Virus record (IMG/VR): IMGVR_UViG_3300042503_001868
Coordinates: 1 to 27,692 of that record
Length of the DNA: 27,692 nucleotides
Direction: 5' to 3' (one strand)
DNA from: a virus
Position numbers and translations under genes: made by a program. Under the pieces are notes generated by a model. That model made no database searches, was not told the DNA's origin, and was given only the letters and a program-made list of their open reading frames with translations. Within the stretch, counting starts at the first letter, position 1; each line of letters starts with the position of its first letter. Below are positions 5,699 to 11,743 of the stretch, one piece after another.

Positions 5699-5717
5699 TC
5701 TTAAGGTTTGCTTAAGA
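5699..5717 (+). other. Hairpin in the porin leader
   Basis: TCTTAAG and CTTAAGA pair around GTTTG just downstream of the -10 box. It may be an attenuator or operator and lies just before the late box. Confidence 0.4.
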
Positions 5718-5721
5718 CTCC

Positions 5722-5728
5722 CTAAATA
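5722..5728 (+). promoter_or_regulatory. Possible late promoter box (CTAAATA) of the porin
   Basis: CTAAATA stands 60 bases before the ATG at 5789, giving a leader that contains the 17-base repeat at 5743-5759. Confidence 0.35.
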
Positions 5729-5742
5729 ACGAAGATTTGCAT

Positions 5743-5759
5743 TGTTGTAAATCTTTACA
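5743..5759 (+). repeat. 17-base repeat with palindromic core, copy 1
   Basis: TGTTGTAAATCTTTACA recurs exactly at 27669-27685. Its core TGTAAA-TC-TTTACA is an inverted repeat. Here it lies in the porin leader; the other copy is just after a promoter. This suggests a shared regulator site. Confidence 0.6.
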
Positions 5760-5788
5760 TTGTCGTTTAGTACACAAAAAACATTTTT

Positions 5789-7273
5789 ATGAAAATCAAA
5801 CAACTGATGCTTGCACCTGTTGCTCTTGGTATGATTGCTCCTGCTGTTGCGAATGCCGCAGACCTTAATATTGCAGCAGTCAATCAATACTCCTCTGAGC
5901 AGGCAACAAGCGTCACTCAATTCTCTGATGTTCAACCTTCCGATTGGGCATATCAGGCACTCAGCAACCTTGTAGAGCGTTATGGTTGCGTTGCTGGTTA
6001 TCCTAACGGCACTTATGGTGGTGGTAAGGCAATGACCCGTTATGAGGCAGCAGCACTTCTGAATGCTTGCCTTGATCGTGTAACCGAAGTAACTGATGAA
6101 CTCCAACGTCTTTCGAAAGAGTTTTCTGAAGAACTTCTAGTTATTCGTGGTCGTGTTGATAAACTCGAAGCACAAGTTGGACAACTTCAAGCAACTCAGT
6201 TCTCCACTACATCTAAACTACGTGGTGAAGCAACCTTCGTTCTTGGTGGTGTAGAAGGCGCTCGTCTTGCTAATAATTCTAACGTTGGCAACACAGCATT
6301 CAACTATGATGTTCGTCTGAACTTTGATACTTCTTTCACTGGTAAGGATTTGCTGAAGACTCGTCTGCGTTCTGGTAATTTCTCCAGTCAACCCTTTGGT
6401 TCTTCCTCGTCTCTGTTCAAACTGGATAAGGCAGAAAGTTTTGCCAATGCTGTGCAACTTGACCGTCTGTACTATCAGTTCCCTGCACTTGCTAAAGGTG
6501 TGACTCTGACTGCTGGTGCTATCGTTCGTAACACTGAGATGGCATGGATTCCTACTGCCTATAAGTCTGACATTCTGGACTTCTTCGCTGTTGCAGGCGC
6601 TCCTGGTGTCTATAACAAGGCAACTGGTTCTGGTTTCGGTGCTCAGTGGGCACAACCTACCAAGAAAGGTAAAGGTGGTTTCGTTGCTGGTGTAAACTAT
6701 GTTGCCCAGAACGGTTCTGATTCTAGCAAAGGTGAATTTGATGAATCTGGTGCTCTGAATACTCTGGCACAGTTTGGTTATCGTGCTCCTCAGTACGGCA
6801 TTGCATTTGGTTATCGTTATGGTACTGAAGGCACTCGTGTTCGTACCTTCAACGGTGTTGCTGGTAATGCTGGCACTCTTGCTGCTAATCAAACCTCTAA
6901 CGGTTATGCTCTGAATGCTTATTGGCAACCTAAGAAGGCAGGCATTGTTCCTTCAATCTCTGGTGCTTATGGTTGGAACACTGTAGAAGGTCCTGCTACT
7001 CCCCGTGCTGCTACTAAGTCTCAGACTTGGTTTGCTGGTGTCCAGTGGGCAGATGTATTTGCTAAGGGTAATGCTGCTGGTTTTGCCATCGGTGCTCCTG
7101 GCAACGCTGCTTCCCTTAAAAAGGATGCTCTGATGTGGGAAACCTTCTATCGTTATCGTGTGAGTGATAATATCAGCATCACTCCTGCAATCTTCTATGT
7201 CTCTAATAATCAGGGATTCAAGAATGCTTCCTCTAACTATGGTGGTGTGATTCAAACCCAGTTTAGGTTCTGA
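5789..7273 (+). CDS. SLH-domain outer-membrane porin of cyanobacterial type
   Basis: This encodes 494 residues. A signal peptide (1-23, ending VANA) precedes an S-layer-homology domain (about 45-100, SDWAYQAL and MTRYEAAALLNACL), which in cyanobacterial porins anchors the barrel to peptidoglycan. Then come a coiled coil (about 100-135) and a long beta-barrel that ends in Phe (TQFRF), as needed for outer-membrane insertion. Length and layout match marine Synechococcus Som/iron-uptake porins. Codon choice is more GC-rich and regular than in the glycan genes, suggesting high expression or host origin. In a phage it could alter host uptake or mask a receptor; that is inference. Confidence 0.9.
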   Translation: MKIKQLMLAPVALGMIAPAVANAADLNIAAVNQYSSEQATSVTQFSDVQPSDWAYQALSNLVERYGCVAGYPNGTYGGGKAMTRYEAAALLNACLDRVTEVTDELQRLSKEFSEELLVIRGRVDKLEAQVGQLQATQFSTTSKLRGEATFVLGGVEGARLANNSNVGNTAFNYDVRLNFDTSFTGKDLLKTRLRSGNFSSQPFGSSSSLFKLDKAESFANAVQLDRLYYQFPALAKGVTLTAGAIVRNTEMAWIPTAYKSDILDFFAVAGAPGVYNKATGSGFGAQWAQPTKKGKGGFVAGVNYVAQNGSDSSKGEFDESGALNTLAQFGYRAPQYGIAFGYRYGTEGTRVRTFNGVAGNAGTLAANQTSNGYALNAYWQPKKAGIVPSISGAYGWNTVEGPATPRAATKSQTWFAGVQWADVFAKGNAAGFAIGAPGNAASLKKDALMWETFYRYRVSDNISITPAIFYVSNNQGFKNASSNYGGVIQTQFRF

Positions 7274-7297
7274 TATTCTGTCTACATAGTGTAAATT

Positions 7298-7317
7298 GGG
7301 GGGATGAAAATTCCCCC
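7298..7317 (+). terminator. Terminator-like hairpin after the porin
   Basis: GGGGGGA and TTCCCCC pair (one G-U) around TGAAAA, 25 bases after the stop. The T tract is poor (TTCTC). Confidence 0.5.
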
Positions 7318-7351
7318 TTCTCAAATCTGATTAAACTAGAGCATTTAAAAA

Positions 7352-7525
7352 ATGAAAATAACACTCTGGTACTGTGAATCTATGCAACAATGGCGGTGGA
7401 CTTTATGTGATTCCTCTCGCCCTGTTCGTAGGCAAGAATCTGGTCAACAACCATTTCTTCGTGATGCTATGAATGATATAGCAAATACGGTAGAATTTAT
7501 GCTACAATCTAGTTATCCTGATTGA
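7352..7525 (+). CDS. Small protein, unknown function
   Basis: A 57-residue frame lies between the porin terminator and tRNA-Val. It starts at ATG 7352 and ends at TGA 7523-7525. It is Trp- and Arg-rich at the N-terminus (WYCESMQQWRW) and ends in an amphipathic helix. No clear ribosome site is seen, but composition and position fit the conserved tiny genes of cyanomyoviruses. No named domain recognised. Confidence 0.5.
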   Translation: MKITLWYCESMQQWRWTLCDSSRPVRRQESGQQPFLRDAMNDIANTVEFMLQSSYPD

Positions 7526-7531
7526 TTTATT

Positions 7532-7603
7532 GGGCGATTGGCACAGCGGTAGCGCGGATCCCTTACAAGGATTAGGTCACTGGTTCGAATCCAGTATCGC
7601 CCA
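7532..7603 (+). tRNA. tRNA-Val (anticodon TAC)
   Basis: The acceptor GGGCGAT pairs perfectly with ATCGCCC, the anticodon loop CTTACAA gives TAC, and the T arm ACTGG-TTCGAAT-CCAGT is perfect. It begins 6 bases after the upstream stop, and no clear own promoter is visible. Confidence 0.96.
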
Positions 7604-7606
7604 CTT

Positions 7607-7614
7607 TATAAATA
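7607..7614 (+). promoter_or_regulatory. T4 late promoter (TATAAATA) of the Dps-like gene
   Basis: An exact match to the T4 late box, 21 bases before the ATG at 7636 and 3 bases after tRNA-Val. Confidence 0.65.
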
Positions 7615-7635
7615 CTTGAAAAAAGTATTGGTGTA

Positions 7636-8226
7636 ATGGAAAAATTATACAAACTCATTAGTGATGTGCAGGCAAATCTTTTTGTCCTTTTTCATAAGAC
7701 ATGGGTTTTTCATTGGAATGTGGTAGGGACTGATTTTCAACAACTTCATACACTTTTTGGTGAACAATATGAAACTATGTTTGAAGAAATTGATCGTATC
7801 AGTGAACATATGCGTTTTATGAATGTTCGTCCAATTGGAACTCTCACAAGAATGGTTGAGGTTGCAACAGTTGGTGAAGGATCTAACACATCCCAAATTG
7901 ACGAAATGGGACAAAAACAAATTATCCCTGGTAAACCGATTATAAAATCTGATGAGATGATCAAGCGTTTGATGATTGATAATCTCACTTTAATTGAATT
8001 ACTTACTGCTTTATCTGAGGAAGCAGAATTACAAAAGCAGTATGCGACTGCTAGTATTTCTCAAGATTTGATGGAATCTCATGGTAAATTTGTTTGGATG
8101 TTAAGATCATTTACTGAAAAAACTGCTAAACTTTCAATCGAAGATTCTGAACAAACCCCTATTGAAGTTCCTGAAGAACAACCAGTAGATCCATATCAAG
8201 TACAACCATTCGTTCAGCAACAATAA
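7636..8226 (+). CDS. Dps/ferritin-like protein
   Basis: This encodes 196 residues. His26, His38, Asp53 and Glu57 have exactly the spacing (12, 15, 4) of the ferroxidase ligands in Dps proteins, within HWNV and EEIDRISEH motifs. Dps forms a 12-subunit shell that oxidises and stores iron and protects DNA. Unlike compact Dps, it has an extra polar loop at about residues 80-115 and a Pro/Gln-rich tail after about 170, which could bind another protein. A perfect late box lies 21 bases upstream, so it is made late in infection, perhaps to protect or package phage DNA or to handle iron. It follows tRNA-Val, and a porin lies nearby. Confidence 0.88.
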   Translation: MEKLYKLISDVQANLFVLFHKTWVFHWNVVGTDFQQLHTLFGEQYETMFEEIDRISEHMRFMNVRPIGTLTRMVEVATVGEGSNTSQIDEMGQKQIIPGKPIIKSDEMIKRLMIDNLTLIELLTALSEEAELQKQYATASISQDLMESHGKFVWMLRSFTEKTAKLSIEDSEQTPIEVPEEQPVDPYQVQPFVQQQ

Positions 8227-8253
8227 ATTTTATTAATTGATTTCATAATAAAA

Positions 8254-8511
8254 ATGGAAAATTTACGTATTCGTTGCAAGTCGTGCAACAGAGAGATAGA
8301 AGGGCATCCTAGCAAAACAGTATCTTGTGGTTGCTCAAATATGGCAACTATTCGTGGAGATAAGATTTCAGCAGTTGACTTATCCTCTGTTGTTATGTTG
8401 AATAATATAATTGACAAAAAAGATAAAAATATTTTAAAAACCGAAGATTTAATCTGGCAGGAAGAAAGAAAAAAAAGAAAAATTAAAAAATTAGATTTTG
8501 AGGTAAGATAA
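8254..8511 (+). CDS. Small zinc-ribbon-like protein
   Basis: This encodes 85 residues. Cys8, Cys11, Cys25 and Cys27 form a CxxC...CxC set compatible with zinc binding. Then comes the pattern IRGDKISAVDLSSVV and a Lys-rich basic tail. From memory this is a small family widespread in T4-like cyanophages with no known role. It is 27 bases after the Dps-like gene and could share its late transcript; a good terminator follows at 8552-8571. Confidence 0.75.
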   Translation: MENLRIRCKSCNREIEGHPSKTVSCGCSNMATIRGDKISAVDLSSVVMLNNIIDKKDKNILKTEDLIWQEERKKRKIKKLDFEVR

Positions 8512-8551
8512 ATAATTTTGCCTGACTTGGTGGTTCTTTTCAGGTTGGGAT

Positions 8552-8573
8552 AAAGCACCTTTGGGTGCTTTTC
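8552..8573 (+). terminator. Rho-independent terminator
   Basis: AAAGCACC and GGTGCTTT form a perfect 8-bp stem with a 4-base loop, followed by TTCC. It closes the Dps-like/zinc-ribbon unit. Confidence 0.7.
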
Positions 8574-8576
8574 CTG

Positions 8577-8584
8577 TATAAATA
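8577..8584 (+). promoter_or_regulatory. T4 late promoter (TATAAATA) of the first GIY-YIG gene
   Basis: An exact late-box match 27 bases before the ATG at 8612, inside the large inverted repeat. Confidence 0.6.
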
Positions 8585-8611
8585 ATAATAACCACCAAGT
8601 TAAGAGCAGTT

Positions 8612-9352
8612 ATGTGTTCTCCAAGAATATATACATATAAAATTACTTTTGAAGAAGTTCCATATTACTATTATGGAATGCACGAAGAGAAATTGTATGA
8701 TGAAGAATATTGGGGGTCACCTAAAACACACAAATGGTGTTGGGATTTTTACACTCCAAAAAAACAAATATTAGAATTATTTGATACTAGAGAAGAAGCA
8801 AATCATATGGAGCAAAGGTTGATAAGACCTTATTATAAAGATGATGAAAATTGTTTAAATGAAAATTGTGGAGGTCAAATAAGTAAAAAGTATTGTCGTA
8901 AAGGTGGAACAAAAACTAAAACTAATAAAAAGGGAATTTTTTCTAGATCTAAAAAAGATTGGATTGAACATTGTAAGAAGAATGGCAATACTACAAAACA
9001 AAAAGGAGTTGGAATTTTTTCTTTGACCACCGAACAGAGGTCTAATAATAGTAAAAAATTTAATATGGAGCAACAAAAAAATAAAAAGGGAATATATTCA
9101 TACACAAAAGATGAAAGAAAAGAATGGTCTAGAAAATCTGGATTGAAAAACTTAAAAAATAAAACAGGAATATTTTCTTTAACAAAAGACGAAAGAATAG
9201 AAATATCTAGCAAAGCAGGGAAGATTGGTTCTTCTCAAAAATGGATGTGTACTGTTACTGGATTTATTAGTGGCGCTGGACCACTAACTTTATATCAAAA
9301 TGCAAGAAATATAGATATTTCTAATAGAATAAAACTTGACAATACCATTTAA
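8612..9352 (+). CDS. GIY-YIG homing endonuclease with four 26-residue repeats
   Basis: This encodes 246 residues. The N-terminal 85 residues look like a GIY-YIG nuclease domain of the phage type (VPYYYYGMH, a helix with Glu67, then Asn83 in CLNENCGG). Four repeats then start at residues 108, 134, 160 and 186, each with a GIFSLTKDER-like core. They resemble NUMOD3-type DNA-binding modules that spread along a long target. The C-terminus (WMCTVTGFISGAGPLT) is a further motif common in phage homing nucleases. It is probably a selfish element that cuts alleles lacking it. It has its own late promoter and is flanked by an inverted repeat. The last codons contain the tRNA-Ser -35 box. Confidence 0.8.
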   Translation: MCSPRIYTYKITFEEVPYYYYGMHEEKLYDEEYWGSPKTHKWCWDFYTPKKQILELFDTREEANHMEQRLIRPYYKDDENCLNENCGGQISKKYCRKGGTKTKTNKKGIFSRSKKDWIEHCKKNGNTTKQKGVGIFSLTTEQRSNNSKKFNMEQQKNKKGIYSYTKDERKEWSRKSGLKNLKNKTGIFSLTKDERIEISSKAGKIGSSQKWMCTVTGFISGAGPLTLYQNARNIDISNRIKLDNTI

Positions 9353-9364
9353 TTGATATATAAT
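9336..9364 (+). promoter_or_regulatory. Sigma70-type promoter of tRNA-Ser
   Basis: TTGACA (9336-9341), a 17-base spacer and TATAAT (9359-9364): full consensus. The start point would fall only a few bases before or at the tRNA 5' end. Confidence 0.8.
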
Positions 9365-9373
9365 ATTTTTATT

Positions 9374-9460
9374 GGTAGCGTGGCAGAGTCCGGTTTATTG
9401 CGTTTGTCTTGAAAACAAATGAGGGTAACACCTCCGTTAGTTCAAATCTAACCGCTACCG
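9374..9460 (+). tRNA. tRNA-Ser (anticodon TGA)
   Basis: A class II tRNA with a long variable arm (GAGG...CCTC). The acceptor GGTAGCG pairs with CGCTACC, the anticodon stem TTTGT/ACAAA encloses CTTGAAA (TGA), and the T arm is GTTAG-TTCAAAT-CTAAC. The discriminator is G, as expected for Ser. Confidence 0.95.
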
Positions 9461-9519
9461 TTTACAAATATTACAAAATTTTAGATTTTCTTAATCTATA
9501 TTTTTGTATCAACACAAAC

Positions 9520-9550
9520 TTGACATAGTAGAAATACTCACTAGTATAAT
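9520..9550 (+). promoter_or_regulatory. Possible promoter for the small-gene run
   Basis: TTGACA (9520-9525) and TATAAT (9545-9550) are both exact, but the spacer is 19 bases, longer than at the other promoters here. It lies 24 bases before the ATG at 9575. Confidence 0.55.
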
Positions 9551-9574
9551 TAGTAGTATTCAACTTAAAACCCT

Positions 9575-9724
9575 ATGGATCAGCACACCTATGACAATTG
9601 GGTGAAGATCAAGGAGACATTCGAATCTTCTGGTAATATGGACAATATGTTCTATAAAAGAGCAGTCGAAATTGTGAAAACCAAGAGAGACCCTCTGGCA
9701 AAGTTTCTTGGTGATGAAAAATGA
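9575..9724 (+). CDS. Small soluble protein, unknown function
   Basis: This encodes 49 residues, a helical charged protein (MDQHTYDNWVK start, ending LAKFLGDEK). A promoter lies just upstream. The stop TGA (9722-9724) overlaps the ATG of the next gene (9721), so the pair is translationally coupled. It is of a cyanophage-type small family that I cannot name. Confidence 0.6.
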   Translation: MDQHTYDNWVKIKETFESSGNMDNMFYKRAVEIVKTKRDPLAKFLGDEK

Positions 9725-9924
9725 TGTATGAGCATGAAGAGTTTATTACACGCTCAGAAGTTAAGGAGATGATCGATGCAGCAATACGACGACACAACCG
9801 TAATGCTTCTATCATTAGTATGTGCGTCGGTTGGGTGGTTCTTGCTCTATTTGCTGAGGGACTTTTAAGGTTGATTGGTGTTATTCCACCATTATTTCCA
9901 TTTCTTAAAATTACTCTTAACTAA
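9721..9924 (+). CDS. Small single-span membrane protein
   Basis: This encodes 67 residues. A charged N-terminal helix (about 1-28) precedes a hydrophobic segment (about 30-60), so the N-terminus is probably cytoplasmic. ATG at 9721 or 9724 are both possible; the first overlaps the previous stop as ATGA. Function unknown; small membrane proteins cluster here. Confidence 0.65.
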   Translation: MMYEHEEFITRSEVKEMIDAAIRRHNRNASIISMCVGWVVLALFAEGLLRLIGVIPPLFPFLKITLN

Positions 9925-9932
9925 TCTTTTAT

Positions 9933-10037
9933 ATGGAAAAAGAAAATATGAGTAGCACAATATTTTCAGCAATGACTATTTTTGGTATAATAGGTTTATT
10001 GATTATTTGGTCACTTGAACATGCATATGTAAAATGA
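9933..10037 (+). CDS. Tiny membrane peptide
   Basis: A 34-residue frame with a charged start (MEKEN) and a hydrophobic segment at about 10-27. Its TGA (10035-10037) overlaps the next ATG (10034). The coupling and the clean membrane segment support it despite its size. Function unknown. Confidence 0.45.
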   Translation: MEKENMSSTIFSAMTIFGIIGLLIIWSLEHAYVK

Positions 10038-10150
10038 TCTTTCATATTGTAGAATATCTGGCACATAGTCCAGTTTGGTTGTTTATATGTGGTATGGGGT
10101 TGACAACCGTTCCAATAATGGGTATAATGTTTATACACCGCACTAAATAA
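10034..10150 (+). CDS. Tiny membrane peptide
   Basis: A 38-residue frame, starting in the stop of the previous one (ATGA). A hydrophobic span at about 13-34 ends in a basic IHRTK tail. The TAA (10148-10150) overlaps a CTAAATA box just before tRNA-Pro. Function unknown. Confidence 0.45.
   Translation: MIFHIVEYLAHSPVWLFICGMGLTTVPIMGIMFIHRTK
10143..10149 (+). promoter_or_regulatory. Possible late box (CTAAATA) before tRNA-Pro
   Basis: It lies 9 bases before the tRNA 5' end and overlaps a stop codon. The spacing would start transcription at or inside the tRNA, so it may be coincidental. Confidence 0.2.
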
Positions 10151-10158
10151 CGGTGTAA

Positions 10159-10234
10159 CGGGGTATCGCCTAACTTGGTCATGGCACCTGCTTTGGGAGC
10201 AGGAATAATTTCAGTTCAAATCTGAATACCCCGA
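10159..10234 (+). tRNA. tRNA-Pro (anticodon TGG)
   Basis: The acceptor CGGGGTA pairs with TACCCCG, the anticodon stem CCTGC/GCAGG encloses TTTGGGA (TGG), and the T arm is TTCAG-TTCAAAT-CTGAA. C1-G72 would be typical of bacterial tRNA-Pro, and the discriminator is A. Confidence 0.95.
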
Positions 10235-10236
10235 TC

Positions 10237-10254
10237 GCCAGTTCCTTAACTGGC
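10237..10254 (+). other. Hairpin after tRNA-Pro
   Basis: GCCAGTT and AACTGGC pair perfectly around CCTT, 2 bases after the tRNA. There is no T tract; it is likely a 3' end or processing stem just ahead of the next promoter. Confidence 0.45.
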
Positions 10255-10258
10255 ACAC

Positions 10259-10287
10259 TTGACGTACAAGTCTCAAACCCTTATAAT
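10259..10287 (+). promoter_or_regulatory. Sigma70-type promoter
   Basis: TTGACG (10259-10264), a 17-base spacer and TATAAT (10282-10287), 23 bases before the ATG at 10311. The hexamers are identical to those of the tRNA-cluster promoter at 4992. Confidence 0.8.
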
Positions 10288-10310
10288 ACTAGAGTAAACA
10301 AAACAAAACA

Positions 10311-10526
10311 ATGTCTCTGATCCAAAAATTCAAGAAAGATGTTAGCACTCTTCGTCTCGCTGCTAACGGGGAAATCTACCTTGATGTAAAGAGTCCGAAA
10401 CTTTATAAAAAGGTCCGTCGTTTTTATGAGAACGAGGGAGTAGTATTTTCAGGTGATCCTCTTGATGACTACGAAATGCTTATGGAATATGTTCTTGCCG
10501 ATCTTGAGTCCATTGAGGTTGCATGA
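10311..10526 (+). CDS. Small acidic protein, unknown function
   Basis: This encodes 71 residues: a basic N-terminal part (SLIQKFKKDV), a central beta/alpha region and an acidic C-terminus (DPLDDYEMLMEY). The strong promoter upstream suggests early expression. The TGA overlaps the ATG of the next gene by 4 bases. Not a family I can name. Confidence 0.7.
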   Translation: MSLIQKFKKDVSTLRLAANGEIYLDVKSPKLYKKVRRFYENEGVVFSGDPLDDYEMLMEYVLADLESIEVA

Positions 10527-10768
10527 GTACCAAAGTTATTCTTGAACGAGAAGGATTTAGATTCGTTGAAAAGGGAATTATTGAACTAAACGGAAAACCA
10601 GATTTTCGTCTTCAAACGCAAGATTATTATTCTAAAAGGTGGAATGACGTTTATTTGTTTGATAATTCTATGCAATGTTCTGTTGCAATGGAAGATATTG
10701 AATATGCGAAATGGTTGACTGATCAACCATGCTACATTGATCCTGATGACATTGAAGATTGGGATTAA
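10523..10768 (+). CDS. Small acidic protein, unknown function
   Basis: This encodes 81 residues, probably a beta-rich fold with a Trp- and Tyr-rich core and a very acidic end (DPDDIEDWD). It starts in the stop of the gene before (ATGA), so it is coupled to it. Early expression from the promoter at 10259 is likely. Function unknown. Confidence 0.7.
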   Translation: MSTKVILEREGFRFVEKGIIELNGKPDFRLQTQDYYSKRWNDVYLFDNSMQCSVAMEDIEYAKWLTDQPCYIDPDDIEDWD

Positions 10769-10814
10769 TCGTCACGGATGGACGTTAACAGCACTGGTCG
10801 GGAGCAAACCCCTT

Positions 10815-11042
10815 ATGTCTAAAACATGTATCCTGAGATATATCGGGAACTTTCTCCTTCTACTTGGTTATCAAATCATGTTGTGGGGAGATTTCAAAAA
10901 TGGTTTGATGATAAAGTTTATTGGGGGACTACTCGGTATTCCTTTTGCTATCAAACTCAAACTCTGGGATGTGCTATTTCTGATAGCATTCTTTGGTATT
11001 ACCGAACTATCAAAGTTGTCCCAACTTTTCTTGGTTTCTTAA
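10815..11042 (+). CDS. Small membrane protein with two to three spans
   Basis: The ATG at 10815 gives 75 residues (MSKTCILRYIGNFLLLLGYQ start). Hydrophobic stretches at about 8-24, 33-46 and 50-70 predict two or three spans. The frame is open further upstream (10737), but that part overlaps the previous gene and looks non-coding. From memory, a similar small membrane protein (ILRYIGN..LLGYQIMLW) occurs in other cyanomyoviruses. Function unknown. Confidence 0.65.
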   Translation: MSKTCILRYIGNFLLLLGYQIMLWGDFKNGLMIKFIGGLLGIPFAIKLKLWDVLFLIAFFGITELSKLSQLFLVS

Positions 11043-11064
11043 AACTAAGTGGTGGAGCCATTCA

Positions 11065-11072
11065 TATAAATA
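11065..11072 (+). promoter_or_regulatory. T4 late promoter (TATAAATA) of the second GIY-YIG gene
   Basis: An exact match 23 bases before the ATG at 11096. It fixes that start against the longer open frame beginning at 10826. Confidence 0.65.
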
Positions 11073-11095
11073 ATTACTATAAATGTAATATTGAT

Positions 11096-11659
11096 ATGAA
11101 GACCTATTACACTTATGCTTATCTTCGTGAAAATGGAACTCCGTATTACATAGGAAAGGGAACTGGTCGCAGAGCATATCATAAAAATCATAATGTTCCA
11201 AGACCATCCAAAGATAAAATATTATTTTTAAAGAAAAACCTTTCCGAAGAAGATGCATTAAAACACGAAAAATATCTAATATCAATATTAGATAATCTTT
11301 TAAATAGAAAAAGTGGTGGAAGTAAAGGAAGAACTCCATTAAGTGAAGAACATAAATTAAAAATTAGTAAAAAATTAAAAGAGGTTAGACCTTTACAAGT
11401 CATTACAAAAGAACATAAAGATAATATCAAAAACTCTGTAAAAAATCACTGGAATTCTCTTTCTGGTGAAGAAAGAACTAAAAGAATTTCAAATTTTATT
11501 AAACTTCCTAAAAAAATTTTTATAATTGAAGGTAGAGAGTATCTTGGTATTCAATCTATTATGGAGCACTATAATATGACTAAAATAGAAGTTACTAATA
11601 GGATTTATAGTAAATCTAAAAAGTGGTCTTCTTGGTCCCCGCAAGATAAGGCACAATAA
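11096..11659 (+). CDS. GIY-YIG homing endonuclease
   Basis: This encodes 187 residues from ATG 11096. The nuclease domain (about 1-75) has TYAYLRENGTPYYIGKG, Arg26, Glu58 and Asn70, in the right order for the GIY-YIG catalytic set. A NUMOD3-like helix pair follows (about 78-118, SEEHKLKIS pattern). The C-terminus (about 140-172) resembles a NUMOD1-type DNA-binding helix (SIMEHYNMTKIEV). It would cut a specific site in related phages and spread itself. A perfect late box lies 23 bases upstream. It is a different subtype from the nuclease at 8612. Confidence 0.85.
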   Translation: MKTYYTYAYLRENGTPYYIGKGTGRRAYHKNHNVPRPSKDKILFLKKNLSEEDALKHEKYLISILDNLLNRKSGGSKGRTPLSEEHKLKISKKLKEVRPLQVITKEHKDNIKNSVKNHWNSLSGEERTKRISNFIKLPKKIFIIEGREYLGIQSIMEHYNMTKIEVTNRIYSKSKKWSSWSPQDKAQ

Positions 11660-11669
11660 AAATTCTTGC

Positions 11670-11743
11670 TGGTGCGGATGGGACTCTCTCCCGCCTGGTT
11701 TCTTGCCTCCAGTCAAAGGGCAAGTGGCGAGCCTGAAATACCT
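11670..11743 (+). ncRNA. Structured leader before the glycan operon (riboswitch-like, unidentified)
   Basis: This GC-rich island in AT-rich surroundings lies between the endonuclease stop and a strong terminator. Helices visible: CTTGCC (11702-11707) with GGCAAG (11719-11724), a GGGA/TCCC stem near 11680-11692, and CCTGG/CCAG contacts that could cross them. A structured element followed by a terminator and then the first glycan gene is the layout of an attenuator or riboswitch. The wcaG RNA motif, known from cyanobacteria and cyanophages near exopolysaccharide genes, is a candidate. It is not a tRNA on either strand. Confidence 0.35.

Larger units (their letters stand above)
8525..8600 (+). 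repeat. 11-bp inverted repeat around a terminator and a late box
   Basis: ACTTGGTGGTT (8525-8535) is exactly complementary to AACCACCAAGT (8590-8600). The pairing extends two more positions (one G-U). The arms enclose a terminator and the late promoter of the endonuclease gene, so the whole could fold as one long stem. Confidence 0.65.

Noticed and set aside
6218-7324. Long reverse frames opposite the porin
   Set aside because: They mirror the codon regularity of the real gene and show no domain or ribosome site.
10826-11095. N-terminal extension of the second GIY-YIG gene (frame open from 10826)
   Set aside because: It overlaps the membrane-protein gene at 10815-11042 in another frame, has no nuclease-like sequence, and a late box plus ATG at 11096 gives a natural start.
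8612-11659. Group I introns hosting the homing endonucleases
   Set aside because: No split host gene and no recognisable intron core surrounds them; they look free-standing.
11670-11743. A tRNA on either strand (the reverse complement ends like a T arm with CCA)
   Set aside because: No partner for the GGTGCGG/CCGCACC acceptor, no proper T loop and no anticodon arm.
11670-11743. Cobalamin riboswitch (GAGCCTGAAATACC resembles a B12 box)
   Set aside because: The other conserved core segments of the class are missing, so the likeness is probably chance.
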